Of a stretch of DNA of 64,000 bases, positions 26,135-34,441 are shown piece after piece. The notes under the pieces were generated by a model. The model was not told where the DNA came from and searched no databases. It saw only the letters and a list, made by a program, of their open reading frames with translations. The stretch lies in contig JADJMW010000010.1 of NCBI GenBank assembly GCA_016709385.1, positions 1 to 64,000 on the forward strand, in the 5' to 3' direction. The stretch comes from Candidatus Rubrivivax defluviihabitans (lineage in GTDB: Bacteria; Pseudomonadota; Gammaproteobacteria; Burkholderiales; Burkholderiaceae_C). Every line of letters starts with the position of its first letter. Position 1 is the stretch's first letter. The translations under genes were made by a program, and so were the position numbers.

Positions 26135-27526
26135 TCAGACGATGCCGGTGGCGTAATACACGCCGATGACGACGAACACCGCTGCGGTCTTGATGAGGGT
26201 GATGGCGAAGATGTCCTTGTAGGACTGCTTGTGCGTGAGCCCGGCCACCGCCAGCAGCGTGATCACCGCACCGTTGTGCGGCAGCGTATCCATGCCGCCG
26301 CTGGCCATCGAAGCCACCCGGTGCAGCACGTCCATTGGAATGTTGGCCGCGTTCGCGTTGGTGATGAAGGTGTCGGCCATCGCCGCCAGCGCGATGCTCA
26401 TGCCGCCGGAGGCGGACCCGGTGATGCCGGCCAGCGCACTGACGCTGATGGCCAGGTTGATCAGCGGGTTGGGAATCGTCTTCAGTGCATCGGCGATGAG
26501 CATGAAACCCGGCAGCGCGGCGATCACGCCGCCGAACCCGTACTCCGAAGCGGTATTCATCGCCGCCAGCAGCGAACCGGCGATGGCGGCCTTGCTGGCG
26601 TCGGCGAATCTCGTCGTCACCGGCTTCCAGGCCAGGGCGATGACGGTGAGGATGCCCAGCACCAGCGCCGCCTCCACCGCCCAGATCGCGGTGACCTTGC
26701 TCACTTCGGTGACGATGGGCTTGGCGCCCTCGGTGAGAACGAACTCGTGGGTCTTGCCGTAGAACTTCGGGATCAGGTCGGTGAAGACCCGGTTCATCAC
26801 ACCCACCACCACCAGCGGCGACAGCGCGATCCAGGGGTTGGGCAGGGTCTCGGCCTCGTAGGGTTCGGGCTCGTTCTTCAGATCGCTGCCGTAGCCCTCG
26901 CCGGCGGCGGCCGCGCGGCGGCGCAGCCATTGCAGGTAGGCCATGCCCGTGCTCAGGATGAACACCGCGCCGATCAGCCCCAGCCACGGCGCGGCCCAGG
27001 TGTTGGTGTTGAAGAAGGTGGTCGGGATGATGTTCTGGATCTGCGGGCTGCCCGGCAGCGCGTCCATCGTGACCGTGAAGGCGCCCAGGGCAATCGTGCC
27101 GGGGATCAGCCGCTTGGGAATGCCACTCTGGCGGAACATCTCGGCGGCGAAGGGGTACACCGCGAACACCACCACGAACAGCGACACGCCGCCGTAGGTG
27201 AGCACCAGACACACGAGCACGATCGACAGCATGGCGCGCTCGCGCCCCACCACCTTGATGACCGCGGCGACGATGGACTTCGAGAAGCCCGAGATCTCGA
27301 TCACCTTGCCGAACACCGCGCCGAGCATGAAGACCGGGAAGTAGTCGGCCACGAAGCCCACCATCTTCTTCATGAAGACGCTGGTGAACATGGGGGCCAC
27401 GAGTGCCGGGTCGGTGAAGAACACCGCGCCGAGCGCGGCGACCGGCGCGAACAGGATCACGCTGTAGCCGCGGTAGGCCACGAACATGAGGAAGACCAGT
27501 GCCGCAACGACGATGAGCAGGTCCAT
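26135..27526 (-). CDS. GntP-family permease (probable hydroxybutyrate/short organic acid transporter)
   Basis: A 463-residue transporter with about twelve hydrophobic helices. GntP-type features include the VFGKVIEISGFSKSIVAAV segment, LTYGGVSLFVVVFAVYPFA, GSPQIQNIIPTTFF and the C-terminal GITGSASGGMSIALAAMAD with SMASGGMDTLPHNGAVIT. Members adjacent to bdhA in proteobacteria are considered D-3-hydroxybutyrate permeases; that specificity here is inferred from context. It lies 24 bases upstream of the phosphotransacetylase gene. Confidence 0.85.
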   Translation of the reverse strand: MDLLIVVAALVFLMFVAYRGYSVILFAPVAALGAVFFTDPALVAPMFTSVFMKKMVGFVADYFPVFMLGAVFGKVIEISGFSKSIVAAVIKVVGRERAMLSIVLVCLVLTYGGVSLFVVVFAVYPFAAEMFRQSGIPKRLIPGTIALGAFTVTMDALPGSPQIQNIIPTTFFNTNTWAAPWLGLIGAVFILSTGMAYLQWLRRRAAAAGEGYGSDLKNEPEPYEAETLPNPWIALSPLVVVGVMNRVFTDLIPKFYGKTHEFVLTEGAKPIVTEVSKVTAIWAVEAALVLGILTVIALAWKPVTTRFADASKAAIAGSLLAAMNTASEYGFGGVIAALPGFMLIADALKTIPNPLINLAISVSALAGITGSASGGMSIALAAMADTFITNANAANIPMDVLHRVASMASGGMDTLPHNGAVITLLAVAGLTHKQSYKDIFAITLIKTAAVFVVIGVYYATGIV

Positions 27527-27571
27527 GGGGTGCCTTTCGCTGATCGTGGTCGGTGTCTTGCCTGCGCCGGG

Positions 27572-28057
27572 TTAGGCCGCCGAGTTGAAGACCGTGAGAC
27601 GCTCGCGCTCCACCTCACGCATCACCTGCTCGTGGTGCAGCACGGCTTCGCGCAGCAGGTCACGAACCGAGATCACGCCCAGGACGCGGCCGCCGTCGAC
27701 GACGGGCAGGTGGCGGATGCCGTGGCTGTCCATCAGCCGCACGCAGTCGCGGAAGTGCTGTGCTGGCGTCACGCTGATCACCTCGCGCGTCATCAGTTCG
27801 GCCACCCGTGCCTGCTCGGCCGAGCGCCCAGACGGCACCAGCTTGCGCGTGTAGTCGCGCTCCGAGATCACGCCGGCGAGCCGGCCGCCTTCCAGCACCA
27901 CGAGGAAACCGACGCGCCGCTCGGCCATCACCTCCAGCGCGGCACGCGCGGTGTCGGTCGGGCTGACCGAAAACACGCCGGCCGGCTTGGCCGCCAGGAT
28001 CTGCAAGAGGGTCCGGAACGGAACGGTCTCGTCGGGGGTCTTCATTCGCCAGATCAT
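27572..28057 (-). CDS. CBS-domain-pair protein
   Basis: A 161-residue protein made almost entirely of two CBS domains (about residues 20-75 and 90-145): VSPTDTARAALEVMAERRVGFLVV with GVISERDYTRK, then HFRDCVRLMDSHGIRHLPVV with GVISVRDLL. Such free-standing pairs bind adenine nucleotides and act as energy sensors. ATG at 28057 is chosen because a strong AAGGAGG sits 6 bases upstream; longer readings lack one. It lies inside the PHB-mobilisation run, between the patatin and permease genes. Confidence 0.87.
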   Translation of the reverse strand: MIWRMKTPDETVPFRTLLQILAAKPAGVFSVSPTDTARAALEVMAERRVGFLVVLEGGRLAGVISERDYTRKLVPSGRSAEQARVAELMTREVISVTPAQHFRDCVRLMDSHGIRHLPVVDGGRVLGVISVRDLLREAVLHHEQVMREVERERLTVFNSAA

Positions 28058-28124
28058 GTCGCCTCCTTCGGGTCGGCAAGGCGGTCCCGGGTCTGCGGCG
28101 CGCGTCTGCCGACTTCGCTGCCGT

Positions 28125-29297
28125 TCATGAGGAGGCCCCGTCGTCGGCTGGATGCTGCAGCTCGAAGACGCGCACGCCGTTGCCGAGGTCACTGACGTTG
28201 CACGCTTCCGGATGCTGCAGCACCTTCTGCACGTCGTCGCGGCCGGCCTGCCAGAGCTGGTCGACGGTGGCGCGCGAGAACTCGTAGTCCTTGAAGTCGG
28301 ACGACTTCGTGTCGCAGCGGTTCACCAGGTGCACCAGCGAGAGCGGGCCGCGGCGGCTGATCGCCTCGAGCTTCTTCACCTGCGCATCGGTGCGCAGATT
28401 CGCCGGCAGCTTGGCGATGACCTCGGCCAGCGTGCTGCGCATGTCCTCGATGGCGCGCACCTGGTCGTAGGAGAAACGCGTCTTGCTCTGGAACGAGATG
28501 TCCTTCACGCGCTCCTGCACCTGGGCCAGGTTCTTCGGCAACTCGCCCAGGCCGCTGAACAGGTCGACGGCCACGATCAGCGCGTCCAGGCGGAAGTCCT
28601 TCGCCACGTACTGCAGCGGCGTGTTGGACATGATGCCGCCGTCGAAGTAGTACTCGCCGTCGATCTCCACCGGCGGGAAGCCCGGCGGCAGCGCGCCGCT
28701 GGCCATGACGTGGCTGGCGGTGATCACCTGGTTCGCGGTGTCGAAGTAGACCGATTCTCCGGAGCGTGCGTTGACCGCACCGAGCGAGAGCCGGGTGTCG
28801 CCACCATTGACACGGTCGAAGTCGACCAGTTCGTTCAGCGTCGCACGCAGCGGCTCGGTGTCGTAATAACTCATCGCGGCCAGGCTACCCTCGACGGCAA
28901 ACTGCGGTGGCGGCATGCGCGGCGAGAAGAAGCCCGGAATGCCGAAGAACATGGCCGAGGCGGCCGCCATCTTGTTCATCGCCGGGCGCGCGAAGTCCAT
29001 CGTGCCCGGCAGTACGAACGGAGCCTGTGCCGAGACGCGATGCCAGAACTCGCGCAGGCGATCGACCCGACGCTCCTGCGGGTTGCCGACGATCAGCGCG
29101 GCGTTGATGGCGCCGATCGAAATGCCGACGACCCAGTCGGGTGCGAAGCCGACGGCGGCAATGCCTTCGTACACGCCGCCGTGGTACGCACCGAGAGCGC
29201 CGCCGCCTTGCAGCAGCAGGATGCGGCGCTCATGAGAGCGGAAGTCGGCGGCCGAGAAGGCCGGCTGCGTACCTCGAGTCTTGCGCGGGGCGGGCAT
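28125..29297 (-). CDS. Patatin-like phospholipase with DUF3734
   Basis: 390 residues, no signal peptide. The patatin core shows LLLQGGGALGAYHGGVYEGI (oxyanion loop), the nucleophile elbow GISIGA and the catalytic Asp in FDGGIMSNTPL. The C-terminal half matches the DUF3734 extension. Proteins of this type are found next to bdhA in many PHB-producing proteobacteria and are presumed to act on lipid or polymer at the granule surface; the true substrate is unproven. ATG at 29297 has AGAGGTGA 7 bases before it, and the start lies directly after the receiver-protein stop. Confidence 0.87.
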   Translation of the reverse strand: MPAPRKTRGTQPAFSAADFRSHERRILLLQGGGALGAYHGGVYEGIAAVGFAPDWVVGISIGAINAALIVGNPQERRVDRLREFWHRVSAQAPFVLPGTMDFARPAMNKMAAASAMFFGIPGFFSPRMPPPQFAVEGSLAAMSYYDTEPLRATLNELVDFDRVNGGDTRLSLGAVNARSGESVYFDTANQVITASHVMASGALPPGFPPVEIDGEYYFDGGIMSNTPLQYVAKDFRLDALIVAVDLFSGLGELPKNLAQVQERVKDISFQSKTRFSYDQVRAIEDMRSTLAEVIAKLPANLRTDAQVKKLEAISRRGPLSLVHLVNRCDTKSSDFKDYEFSRATVDQLWQAGRDDVQKVLQHPEACNVSDLGNGVRVFELQHPADDGASS

Positions 29298-29298
29298 G

Positions 29299-29724
29299 TC
29301 AGTCACCTCTGCGTGAGGGCCAGCCACTCGGGAAGCTTGGGCTGGCGTCGACGTGGCCGCAGCGCACGGCATCGACGGTAGCCAGCAGGTCGGTGGCGAT
29401 GGCGCGCTTGAGCACGAAGGCGTCGGCACCGGCCCGCAACACGGCTTCGCGAACACTTTGCTCGTCGTGCACGCTGAGCACGATCACCTTGAGCTCGGGG
29501 CAGTCGTGGCGCAGCGCCTGCAACCAGTCCAGCTGGTTGTCGTGAGCCAGCGAGAGGTCCACCACCGCCATGTCGGGCTGGAGTCGGTTCGCGCCCTCGA
29601 TCAGCGAAGTCTCGTCGGCCACCATGACCACCGACCCGAACGAGGTGGCGAGCAGCCCGCGCACGCCTTCGGTGAGGCCATGGTGACGGTCTGCCAGCAG
29701 CACACAACTCAGAGACTTCGGCAC
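29299..29724 (-). CDS. Response-regulator receiver-domain protein without output domain
   Basis: 141 residues forming one receiver domain: DRHHGLTEGVRGLLATSF, the phosphoacceptor Asp in MAVVDLSLAHD, the switch region VIVLSVHDEQ and the conserved Lys in AFVLKRA. The C-terminal tail is short and has no helix-turn-helix. The start is GTG at 29724. The fold resembles NarL/FixJ receivers, and a possible LuxR-type C-terminus remnant lies upstream at 29876-29922, so the gene may descend from a full regulator. It is the first gene of the patatin-bdhA run. The normal first Asp pair is only ADRHH, so phosphorylation may be weakened. Confidence 0.75.
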   Translation of the reverse strand: MPKSLSCVLLADRHHGLTEGVRGLLATSFGSVVMVADETSLIEGANRLQPDMAVVDLSLAHDNQLDWLQALRHDCPELKVIVLSVHDEQSVREAVLRAGADAFVLKRAIATDLLATVDAVRCGHVDASPSFPSGWPSRRGD

Positions 29725-29789
29725 GGGGCACTCTCGCTTGTCGCCAGCGGCGTTGGCCGAAGTGCCTCTGGGCCACCGGCTTCGACCGC

Positions 29790-29858
29790 AGGTTAGGCGC
29801 TCTGCCTGGCGCCGTGACCTCGAAAGACTACGTGGTGCAGCACCCGGAAACTACCGGG
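29790..29858 (-). promoter_or_regulatory. Copy A of the 45-bp element with TAACCT box
   Basis: The 45-bp core is 29814-29858. On the plus strand it contains CGAAAGACTACGTGGTGC and GGAAACTACCGGG; it matches copy C at 41 of 45 and copy B at 39 of 45 positions, with no indels. Reading on the minus strand, TAACCT (29795-29790) follows the core after exactly 18 bases, as in copy C. The receiver gene starts 66 bases further on, so this is the likely promoter of the receiver-patatin-PHB run. GTAGT-type half sites repeat 23 bp apart, about two helical turns, as expected for a dimeric activator. Confidence 0.6.
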
Positions 29859-29875
29859 ATTGCAAGGCGCTGAGT

Positions 29876-29922
29876 CAGCGCTCGACGACGCCGCGCTTGA
29901 TCGGCCCGTTCCGGATCAGGCC
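29876..29922 (-). pseudogene. Possible remnant of a LuxR-type response-regulator C-terminus
   Basis: Read on the minus strand this codes NGLIRNGPIKRGVVER followed by a stop. It resembles the end of the intact regulator at 43169 (ELIHFAIKHGLVER-stop). In both places the 45-bp element follows the stop at nearly the same distance. No helix-turn-helix is left upstream. The match is short, so chance cannot be excluded. The remaining bases up to 30015 hold nothing I recognise. Confidence 0.4.
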
Positions 29923-30015
29923 GTTGGCCCTGGGCCGCTGCCCTGCGCCGGCTGCCGAGCTGGCGGCTTCGCAACCACCCAGCCCATGAAGATCTGGTAG
30001 CCCGGCCTTCTCGTC

Positions 30016-30584
30016 TCAAACCCAGGTAACGTCGACGGCTTTCCGCGTCGGAATACGGTGGTAGAACTCGGTCGGGTAACCGATCAGGAAGGTTGCATAC
30101 GGAATTTGTCCTTCCGGCATTCCAAGGACCTTGAGCAGCGGCGGGTAGGCCCGACTGGCGTAACCGATGCCTTCCGTCCAGCTGGTTCCCAGACCGAGAG
30201 TGGTTGCCGCCAGTTGAATATGGGCGATGGCAATCGCGGCCGCCGGAGGCGCCGTTCGTTCATCCTTGTTGGCCCAGGCCTGGATGATGCAGGGCGCTCC
30301 CCTGGAGATCTGGTCACTACCGGCTTCCCAGTTCTTGATGAACACCTCCATCTTGGCTTCTTCGTAGAGGCCGGGGTTCGTGTCCTTGGTGTGCTTCATC
30401 CAGTCGATCGTCAGTGCAGCGATCTTGCTGACCTTCGCAGGATCGTTGATCACCAGCCAGCGGAGCACCTGACGATTCCCGCCATGTGGCGCGAAGCGGG
30501 CGATATCCAGCAGCTGCAGGATCTTGTCTCTTTCTATCGGTCTGTTGACGTAGCCGCGAATCGAGCGCCGTGCCATCAGGAACT
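30016..30584 (-). pseudogene. Nitroreductase half of an IS-interrupted ferredoxin-nitroreductase
   Basis: About 190 residues of nitroreductase fold (FMN-dependent): ARRSIRGYVNRPIERDKILQ (FMN phosphate site), the ARFAPHGGNRQVLRW segment, and AAAIAIAHIQLAATTLGLGTSW before TEGIGYASRAYPP. It ends at a normal stop (VDVTWV). Its 5' end abuts the IS element. Joining across one copy of the flanking 11-bp repeat gives the uninterrupted reading KFDDIRQFLMARRSIRGY, so this and 31920-32409 were one gene. An internal ATG (MARRSI, 30576) could still give a cytoplasmic nitroreductase without its ferredoxin domain and Tat signal. Confidence 0.85.
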
Positions 30585-30595
30585 GCCTGATATCA
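30585..30595. repeat. Target-site direct repeat, left copy
   Basis: GCCTGATATCA recurs at 31920-31930. The 9 bases GCCTGATAT lie strictly outside the element; the next bases CA are shared with its end. Joining across one copy restores an open reading frame. Confidence 0.8.
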
Positions 30596-31919
30596 CTACT
30601 GTCCGGTTAAAAGTTGAACAAAATCAACTGCTTAGCGTCGTCGGGTGATTCGGTTGTGGACTCATCGGCCTGGAAGGCGCATGAAAGCTGGGTTTTCTCG
30701 AACACGGACACCGACAAGATCTGTAGACATGTGTACATCGAGGCTTCGAGTTGAAGTTCTTTCCTGACGATGGCGATGAGCACATAGGTGGCGACGGCGC
30801 ACCACACCTGCGTCTTCACGGCGTTCTCGCTGTTGCCCAGGAAGTGCTTGATCCGCAGATGCTGCTTGATCCACTTGAAGAACAGCTCGACCTGCCAGCG
30901 GCTCTTGTAGAGCGCACAGATCGTCAGCGCCGGCAATGCCGTGTTGTTGGTCAGGAAGACCAGCGTCTTGCCCGACTCGGGGTCCTTGAATCTGATGCGC
31001 CGCAGATGCTCGGGGTAATTGCGAACCGGGTAGTAGCCGGTGAGCATCACGAGCTGATCGCAGATCAAGCCGGTGCTGCGGTCCACGGTGTTCGAGTACA
31101 CGCCGCGCGTCCATGCCGCGCTTGGCACGGGTCACGAAGAAGGCGCCGGCCTGATGCAGCCGATGCAGCCGGGTGAAGTCCAGGTACCCGCGGTCCATGA
31201 CGTAGAACGCGCCGGCCTCGAAGGCCAGCATGTCCAACACGTTTACGTCGCCCATCTTGCCGTCGCTGATGTGGATGAAGGCCGGGATGGCCCCGCGCAG
31301 GTCCAGCAGCGTGTGCAGCTTGATGGCGGCCTTGGTGGAGCGAAACGGCGCCCAGTCGAACAGGCTCAGGCACAGATCGACCGTGCTGGAGTCCAGGGCA
31401 TAGACGGTGTTGTCCAGCTCGACACCCAGCGACTCGCTGGCGTAGAGCTTGCGGGCACGACGGATCAGCACGGCCGCAAGGTCCGCCCAGATGCGCCAGT
31501 CGCGCGATTCGTTGGCGTCGGCCAGCGTCGAACGCTTGACCGCCGAACGAAATCCCATCGCGTACAGCTTGGTCGAGTTCGCCGACAGACTGGCCTCGAT
31601 ATCGCGCAGGCTCTCGCGCCACGTCAGCTGCGCGAACGCCATGGCGCGGAACTGCTCGGCGCACGTCAAGGTGCGCACGCCCGTGTTGCCGCCATGGCGC
31701 TGCACGATCCGGGCGAAGCTGGTCCACGGAACGAACTCCATGACCTGAGCGAAGAGAGTCTTGCCGACGTACACGCGCATCTCCAGAGGCTGTCAAGCCT
31801 GGGAAAGTACGCGGTTTTGGAAGATCGAAGTTCAAGTCGGCACCAAACCAAATCGGCCGCTATCCCGCACCAATGCTTGCGAATCTGCGCGGGGCGGTCC
31901 GTTTAACCGGACAGTAGTG
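30594..31919 (-). mobile_element. IS4-family insertion sequence
   Basis: The element is about 1326 bp with perfect 18-bp terminal inverted repeats, CACTACTGTCCGGTTAAA at the left end and its complement at the right end (31902-31919). It carries one transposase gene on the minus strand and is flanked by a GCCTGATAT(CA) direct repeat. It has inserted between the ferredoxin and nitroreductase domains of a Tat-exported protein. One complete copy is seen in this window. Confidence 0.92.
30607..31780 (-). CDS. IS4-family transposase, frameshifted
   Basis: The N-terminal part (MRVYVGKTLFAQVMEFVP...) matches the DUF4372 domain found at the start of many IS4 transposases. The DDE core follows: DSSTVDLCLSLFDW (first Asp), FYVMDRGYLDF (second Asp), and the Y-x2-R-x3-E-x6-K signature in YKSRWQVELFFKWIK (Glu). 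The frame is lost near 31106, between GMDARRV and YSNTVDRSTGL, apparently by one missing base; the C-terminal 160 residues are in the next frame. Whether it is inactive or a sequencing error is open. About 390 residues when joined. Confidence 0.88.
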
Positions 31920-31930
31920 GCCTGATATCA
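31920..31930. repeat. Target-site direct repeat, right copy
   Basis: GCCTGATATCA, identical to 30585-30595 on the far side of the IS element. In the interrupted gene it encodes DDIR within KFDDIRQFL. Confidence 0.8.
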
Positions 31931-32409
31931 TCGAATTTGGGAATGAGACGATTGTCGATCGGCTCGCAATCCTCAGGACCCATCGCGCGCTGCTTCAGTG
32001 CGCCGGTAGGACAGATGGCCACGCAATGGCCACAGTCGATGCAGAAGGTCCACGAGTCCGCGGTCGGAACGGGAACCTTGCCTTTGGCGATCAACGCCCC
32101 GGGACAACACCGGACGCAAGCGTTGCAATTGATACACAGGCTCTCATCGATCTTGATGATCGCGTCCATTGTGTAGGCGGTCTTCGAGTAGCTGACCGGC
32201 TTATGGTCGCTCATGCCCGCCGCTGCCCCGCTCGGCGCCGCGGCCTGCACCGGAGCGGCTCCCAAACCCGTGCCCAGCGCCGCCGCGCCGCCTGCCATGA
32301 CCGCTCCTGTATTGGTCACGAAACTGCGCCGTGAGAGCAGCGCGGAGTCTTCCATCTTCGTGCTCATGACAGTGCCCGTATCGGTGGATTTCGACGAAGA
32401 ATTACTCAT
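31920..32409 (-). pseudogene. Tat-exported ferredoxin half of an IS-interrupted ferredoxin-nitroreductase
   Basis: The ORF begins MSNSSSKSTD at 32409. A twin-arginine signal follows (LSRRSFVTNTGAVMAGG, hydrophobic core, cleavage near PVQA). Then come two 4Fe-4S motifs, CINCNACVRCCPGAL and CIDCGHCVAICPTGAL. After LIPKFDDIR the reading runs into the IS end and stops within it (31903). The native protein would continue into the nitroreductase domain at 30584 and total about 350 residues: a periplasmic ferredoxin-flavoprotein fusion. It is the last gene of the exported cluster and lies 72 bases downstream of the crotonase gene. Confidence 0.88.
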
Positions 32410-32481
32410 GCCTTCACCTCTACTGTTTGATTGCGGCTCAGCTCGGGCAGTGCCTGCAGCCGACCCGACCGTGGTAATGAC

Positions 32482-33447
32482 TCAATAGTCAGGATCCTGG
32501 AACTTCGGTTCGCGGCCCTCGTGAAAGGCCCGGCTGCCCTCGACTCGGTCCGGGTGGACCACCGAGCGCCAATGCTGCTCCATCATGATCGTGGCGGCCT
32601 GTTCTACGGGTTCGCCCGTTCCCAAAACGACAGCACGCTTGACGGCCTGTACCGCCGTCGGCGAATTGCTCGCGATGGCCTCAGCGATGCGCAACACCGC
32701 GGGCATGAGTTCGGCGCGCGGATAGACTTTATTGACCATGCCGAGCCGGTATGCCTCTTGGGCGCTGATCGGCTCTCCGGTCATCAGCATCTGCATCGCC
32801 ATGCCCGGCGGAAGCAGCCGTGGCAGAAAGACCGGCGCGCCGCCGCCGGCAGACAGGCCAACGATCGCTTCGGGTTGGCCGAAGACCGCGTCGTCCGAAG
32901 CGATGATGAAATCCGTACTGATCGCCATCTCGCAGCCACCACCGTACGCCATCCCGTGGACGGCGGCGATGACCGGCCTGCGCAGCTGGCGCAACGTAAA
33001 GAGAAGGCGATCGAAGACCTGACGCTGGCGCAGCCACTGTTCCTTCGTCATCTCCTTGCGCTGGTACAGGTCGCCGCCGACCGAAAAGGCACGGTCACCC
33101 GCCCCGGTGATGACCGCGACGCGCACCGTGGCGCGAGCCGCAATCGTTTCCAGCACTTCGGTCAGTGTTGCCGCCAGTTCGGTCGTGATCGCGTTGTCGG
33201 CGTGCGGCCGGTTCAGGGTAATGAGCGCCACGCGCCCGCCGGAAACGTACTCGACGAGCACGAGCTGGTCAGGCTCGGGTACGTTCAACGGCGCTCGGTA
33301 GCCCAGCCTCGCCATTCGCGAAGCGTCCCGGGCTGCCGCGAAAGCAGTCTTTGACGTTTCAGGCGGCGCAGTCTTGACTTGCGCAACGGCCGGAAGGCCC
33401 AGCGCAGCGCACGCTGCCGCCATCGCAAGCTGTCGAATGCCAATCAT
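32482..33447 (-). CDS. Enoyl-CoA hydratase/isomerase-family protein with a Sec signal peptide
   Basis: 321 residues. ATG at 33447 has GGAGG 8 bases upstream and opens a classical signal peptide: MIGIRQLAMAAACAALGLPA with AVA-Q cleavage. The mature part is a full crotonase fold: VALITLNRPHADNAI, the oxyanion-hole stretches RAFSVGGDL and MAYGGGCEMAIS, and both acidic positions of enoyl-CoA hydratase (E of GGCE; E of FGQPEAIVG). CoA esters are not known in the periplasm, so either the substrate is not a CoA ester or export is unusual. The gene lies between the rhodanese gene and the Tat ferredoxin-nitroreductase, both exported. Confidence 0.85.
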   Translation of the reverse strand: MIGIRQLAMAAACAALGLPAVAQVKTAPPETSKTAFAAARDASRMARLGYRAPLNVPEPDQLVLVEYVSGGRVALITLNRPHADNAITTELAATLTEVLETIAARATVRVAVITGAGDRAFSVGGDLYQRKEMTKEQWLRQRQVFDRLLFTLRQLRRPVIAAVHGMAYGGGCEMAISTDFIIASDDAVFGQPEAIVGLSAGGGAPVFLPRLLPPGMAMQMLMTGEPISAQEAYRLGMVNKVYPRAELMPAVLRIAEAIASNSPTAVQAVKRAVVLGTGEPVEQAATIMMEQHWRSVVHPDRVEGSRAFHEGREPKFQDPDY

Positions 33448-33698
33448 GAAGTGCCTCCGAGGTGAGTTCGTGCATGGGCGCCTGAGACCCGTCGGCGGTT
33501 CCCCTCTCTCACTGGCTAGGCACTGGTGAGACCAGGCAAGCACCCGGGCATCACACCGCCATCACCACCGGAAAGTCGCGCCGACCATCGGGCCGCTGGG
33601 GAAGTCGCCTGCCACGGCGGGCGACCCGGTCGGCTGACCAGGATTCGGTGGCCCGCGACCGGTACCGCCTCGGCCGTCACGTTCAGGGCAGCCCGAGG

Positions 33699-34352
33699 CT
33701 ACTTGGTGACTCCCTCTTCAAGGATGATCTTCTCGGGGTCCAGCGTGTAGACCCAGGGAGCCGAGTTCTTCCAGCCGTTCTTCATCCGTTTGCCGACGAA
33801 GACGCTGTCCGGATCGCTCACCTTGTCGCCCTCCACGCCATCGGTGACGGTGTAGACGTCCTTCATGCCGGCAGCCGCGAGCAAGTCCACCGCTTTGGCC
33901 GAACGGTCACCGGAGCGGCACATCACCAGCAGCGTGTCGCCCGGCCGGGTGTAGCGTTTCACCTCGTCGACGAACGCCGGGTTGAGCTTCGGGCCGTACT
34001 CGGTCTTGCCGTCCTTTCGCGAGTAGGTCACGAAGGCATAGGGGATGTTCCATGCCTTCTCGGCGTGGCCGACGAAGGCATATTCCTCCGGGGTCCGCAC
34101 GTCGATGAGCTTCACCTTGTCGGGCGCGGCCTTCCACATCTCGTAGGCCTGAGCCGCGGTCACGTAGAGCCCCAGCGTGGTTTGTTTGCCCTTCGGCAAC
34201 TGGGTGGTCGAGGCCGTGGCCTTCGGGCCCGGGGTTGCGGTCTCCGCAGCCATCGAAATGCTGCCAACAACCATGAGGGCAGCGGTGAAGACGGTGGCCG
34301 GGACGACGCGCGCGAGCCCGCGATACCGGCAACGGTGGGCGTTCCTGTTCAT
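33699..34352 (-). CDS. Secreted rhodanese-like sulfurtransferase
   Basis: 217 residues with an Arg-rich n-region, hydrophobic core ATVFTAALMVVGSISMA and a signal cleavage near MAA-ET. The single rhodanese domain has VKLIDVRTPEEYAFVGHAEK and the active-site loop VMCRSGDRS with the persulfide-forming Cys, then KDVYTVTDGVEGD. A C-terminal extension (NGWKNSAPWVYTLDPEKI) follows. It probably moves or binds sulfane sulfur in the periplasm. It lies 89 bases downstream of the DszB-like gene and about 250 bases upstream of the crotonase gene; that gap has no recognisable feature. Confidence 0.87.
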   Translation of the reverse strand: MNRNAHRCRYRGLARVVPATVFTAALMVVGSISMAAETATPGPKATASTTQLPKGKQTTLGLYVTAAQAYEMWKAAPDKVKLIDVRTPEEYAFVGHAEKAWNIPYAFVTYSRKDGKTEYGPKLNPAFVDEVKRYTRPGDTLLVMCRSGDRSAKAVDLLAAAGMKDVYTVTDGVEGDKVSDPDSVFVGKRMKNGWKNSAPWVYTLDPEKIILEEGVTK

Positions 34353-34441
34353 TTTGGTGATTCCTGTTGTGAAGGGAGTTCGCTGGCACAAAGCCAGAAA
34401 CCCCCGTCGTGATCCGACCCGTCGTATTCCGGTGCCTGCGC

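Noticed and set aside
24680..28195. A 1171-codon plus-strand ORF across the PHB run
   Set aside because: It is antisense to bdhA, pta, the GntP permease and the CBS gene, all with clear motifs. The translation is His/Gly/Arg-rich low-complexity typical of high-GC shadow frames.
29814..29858. The 45-bp element as a rho-independent terminator
   Set aside because: CCCGGTAGTTTCCGGG can form a 5-bp stem, but no T-run follows. Conservation extends well beyond the hairpin, and copy C weakens it by two changes.
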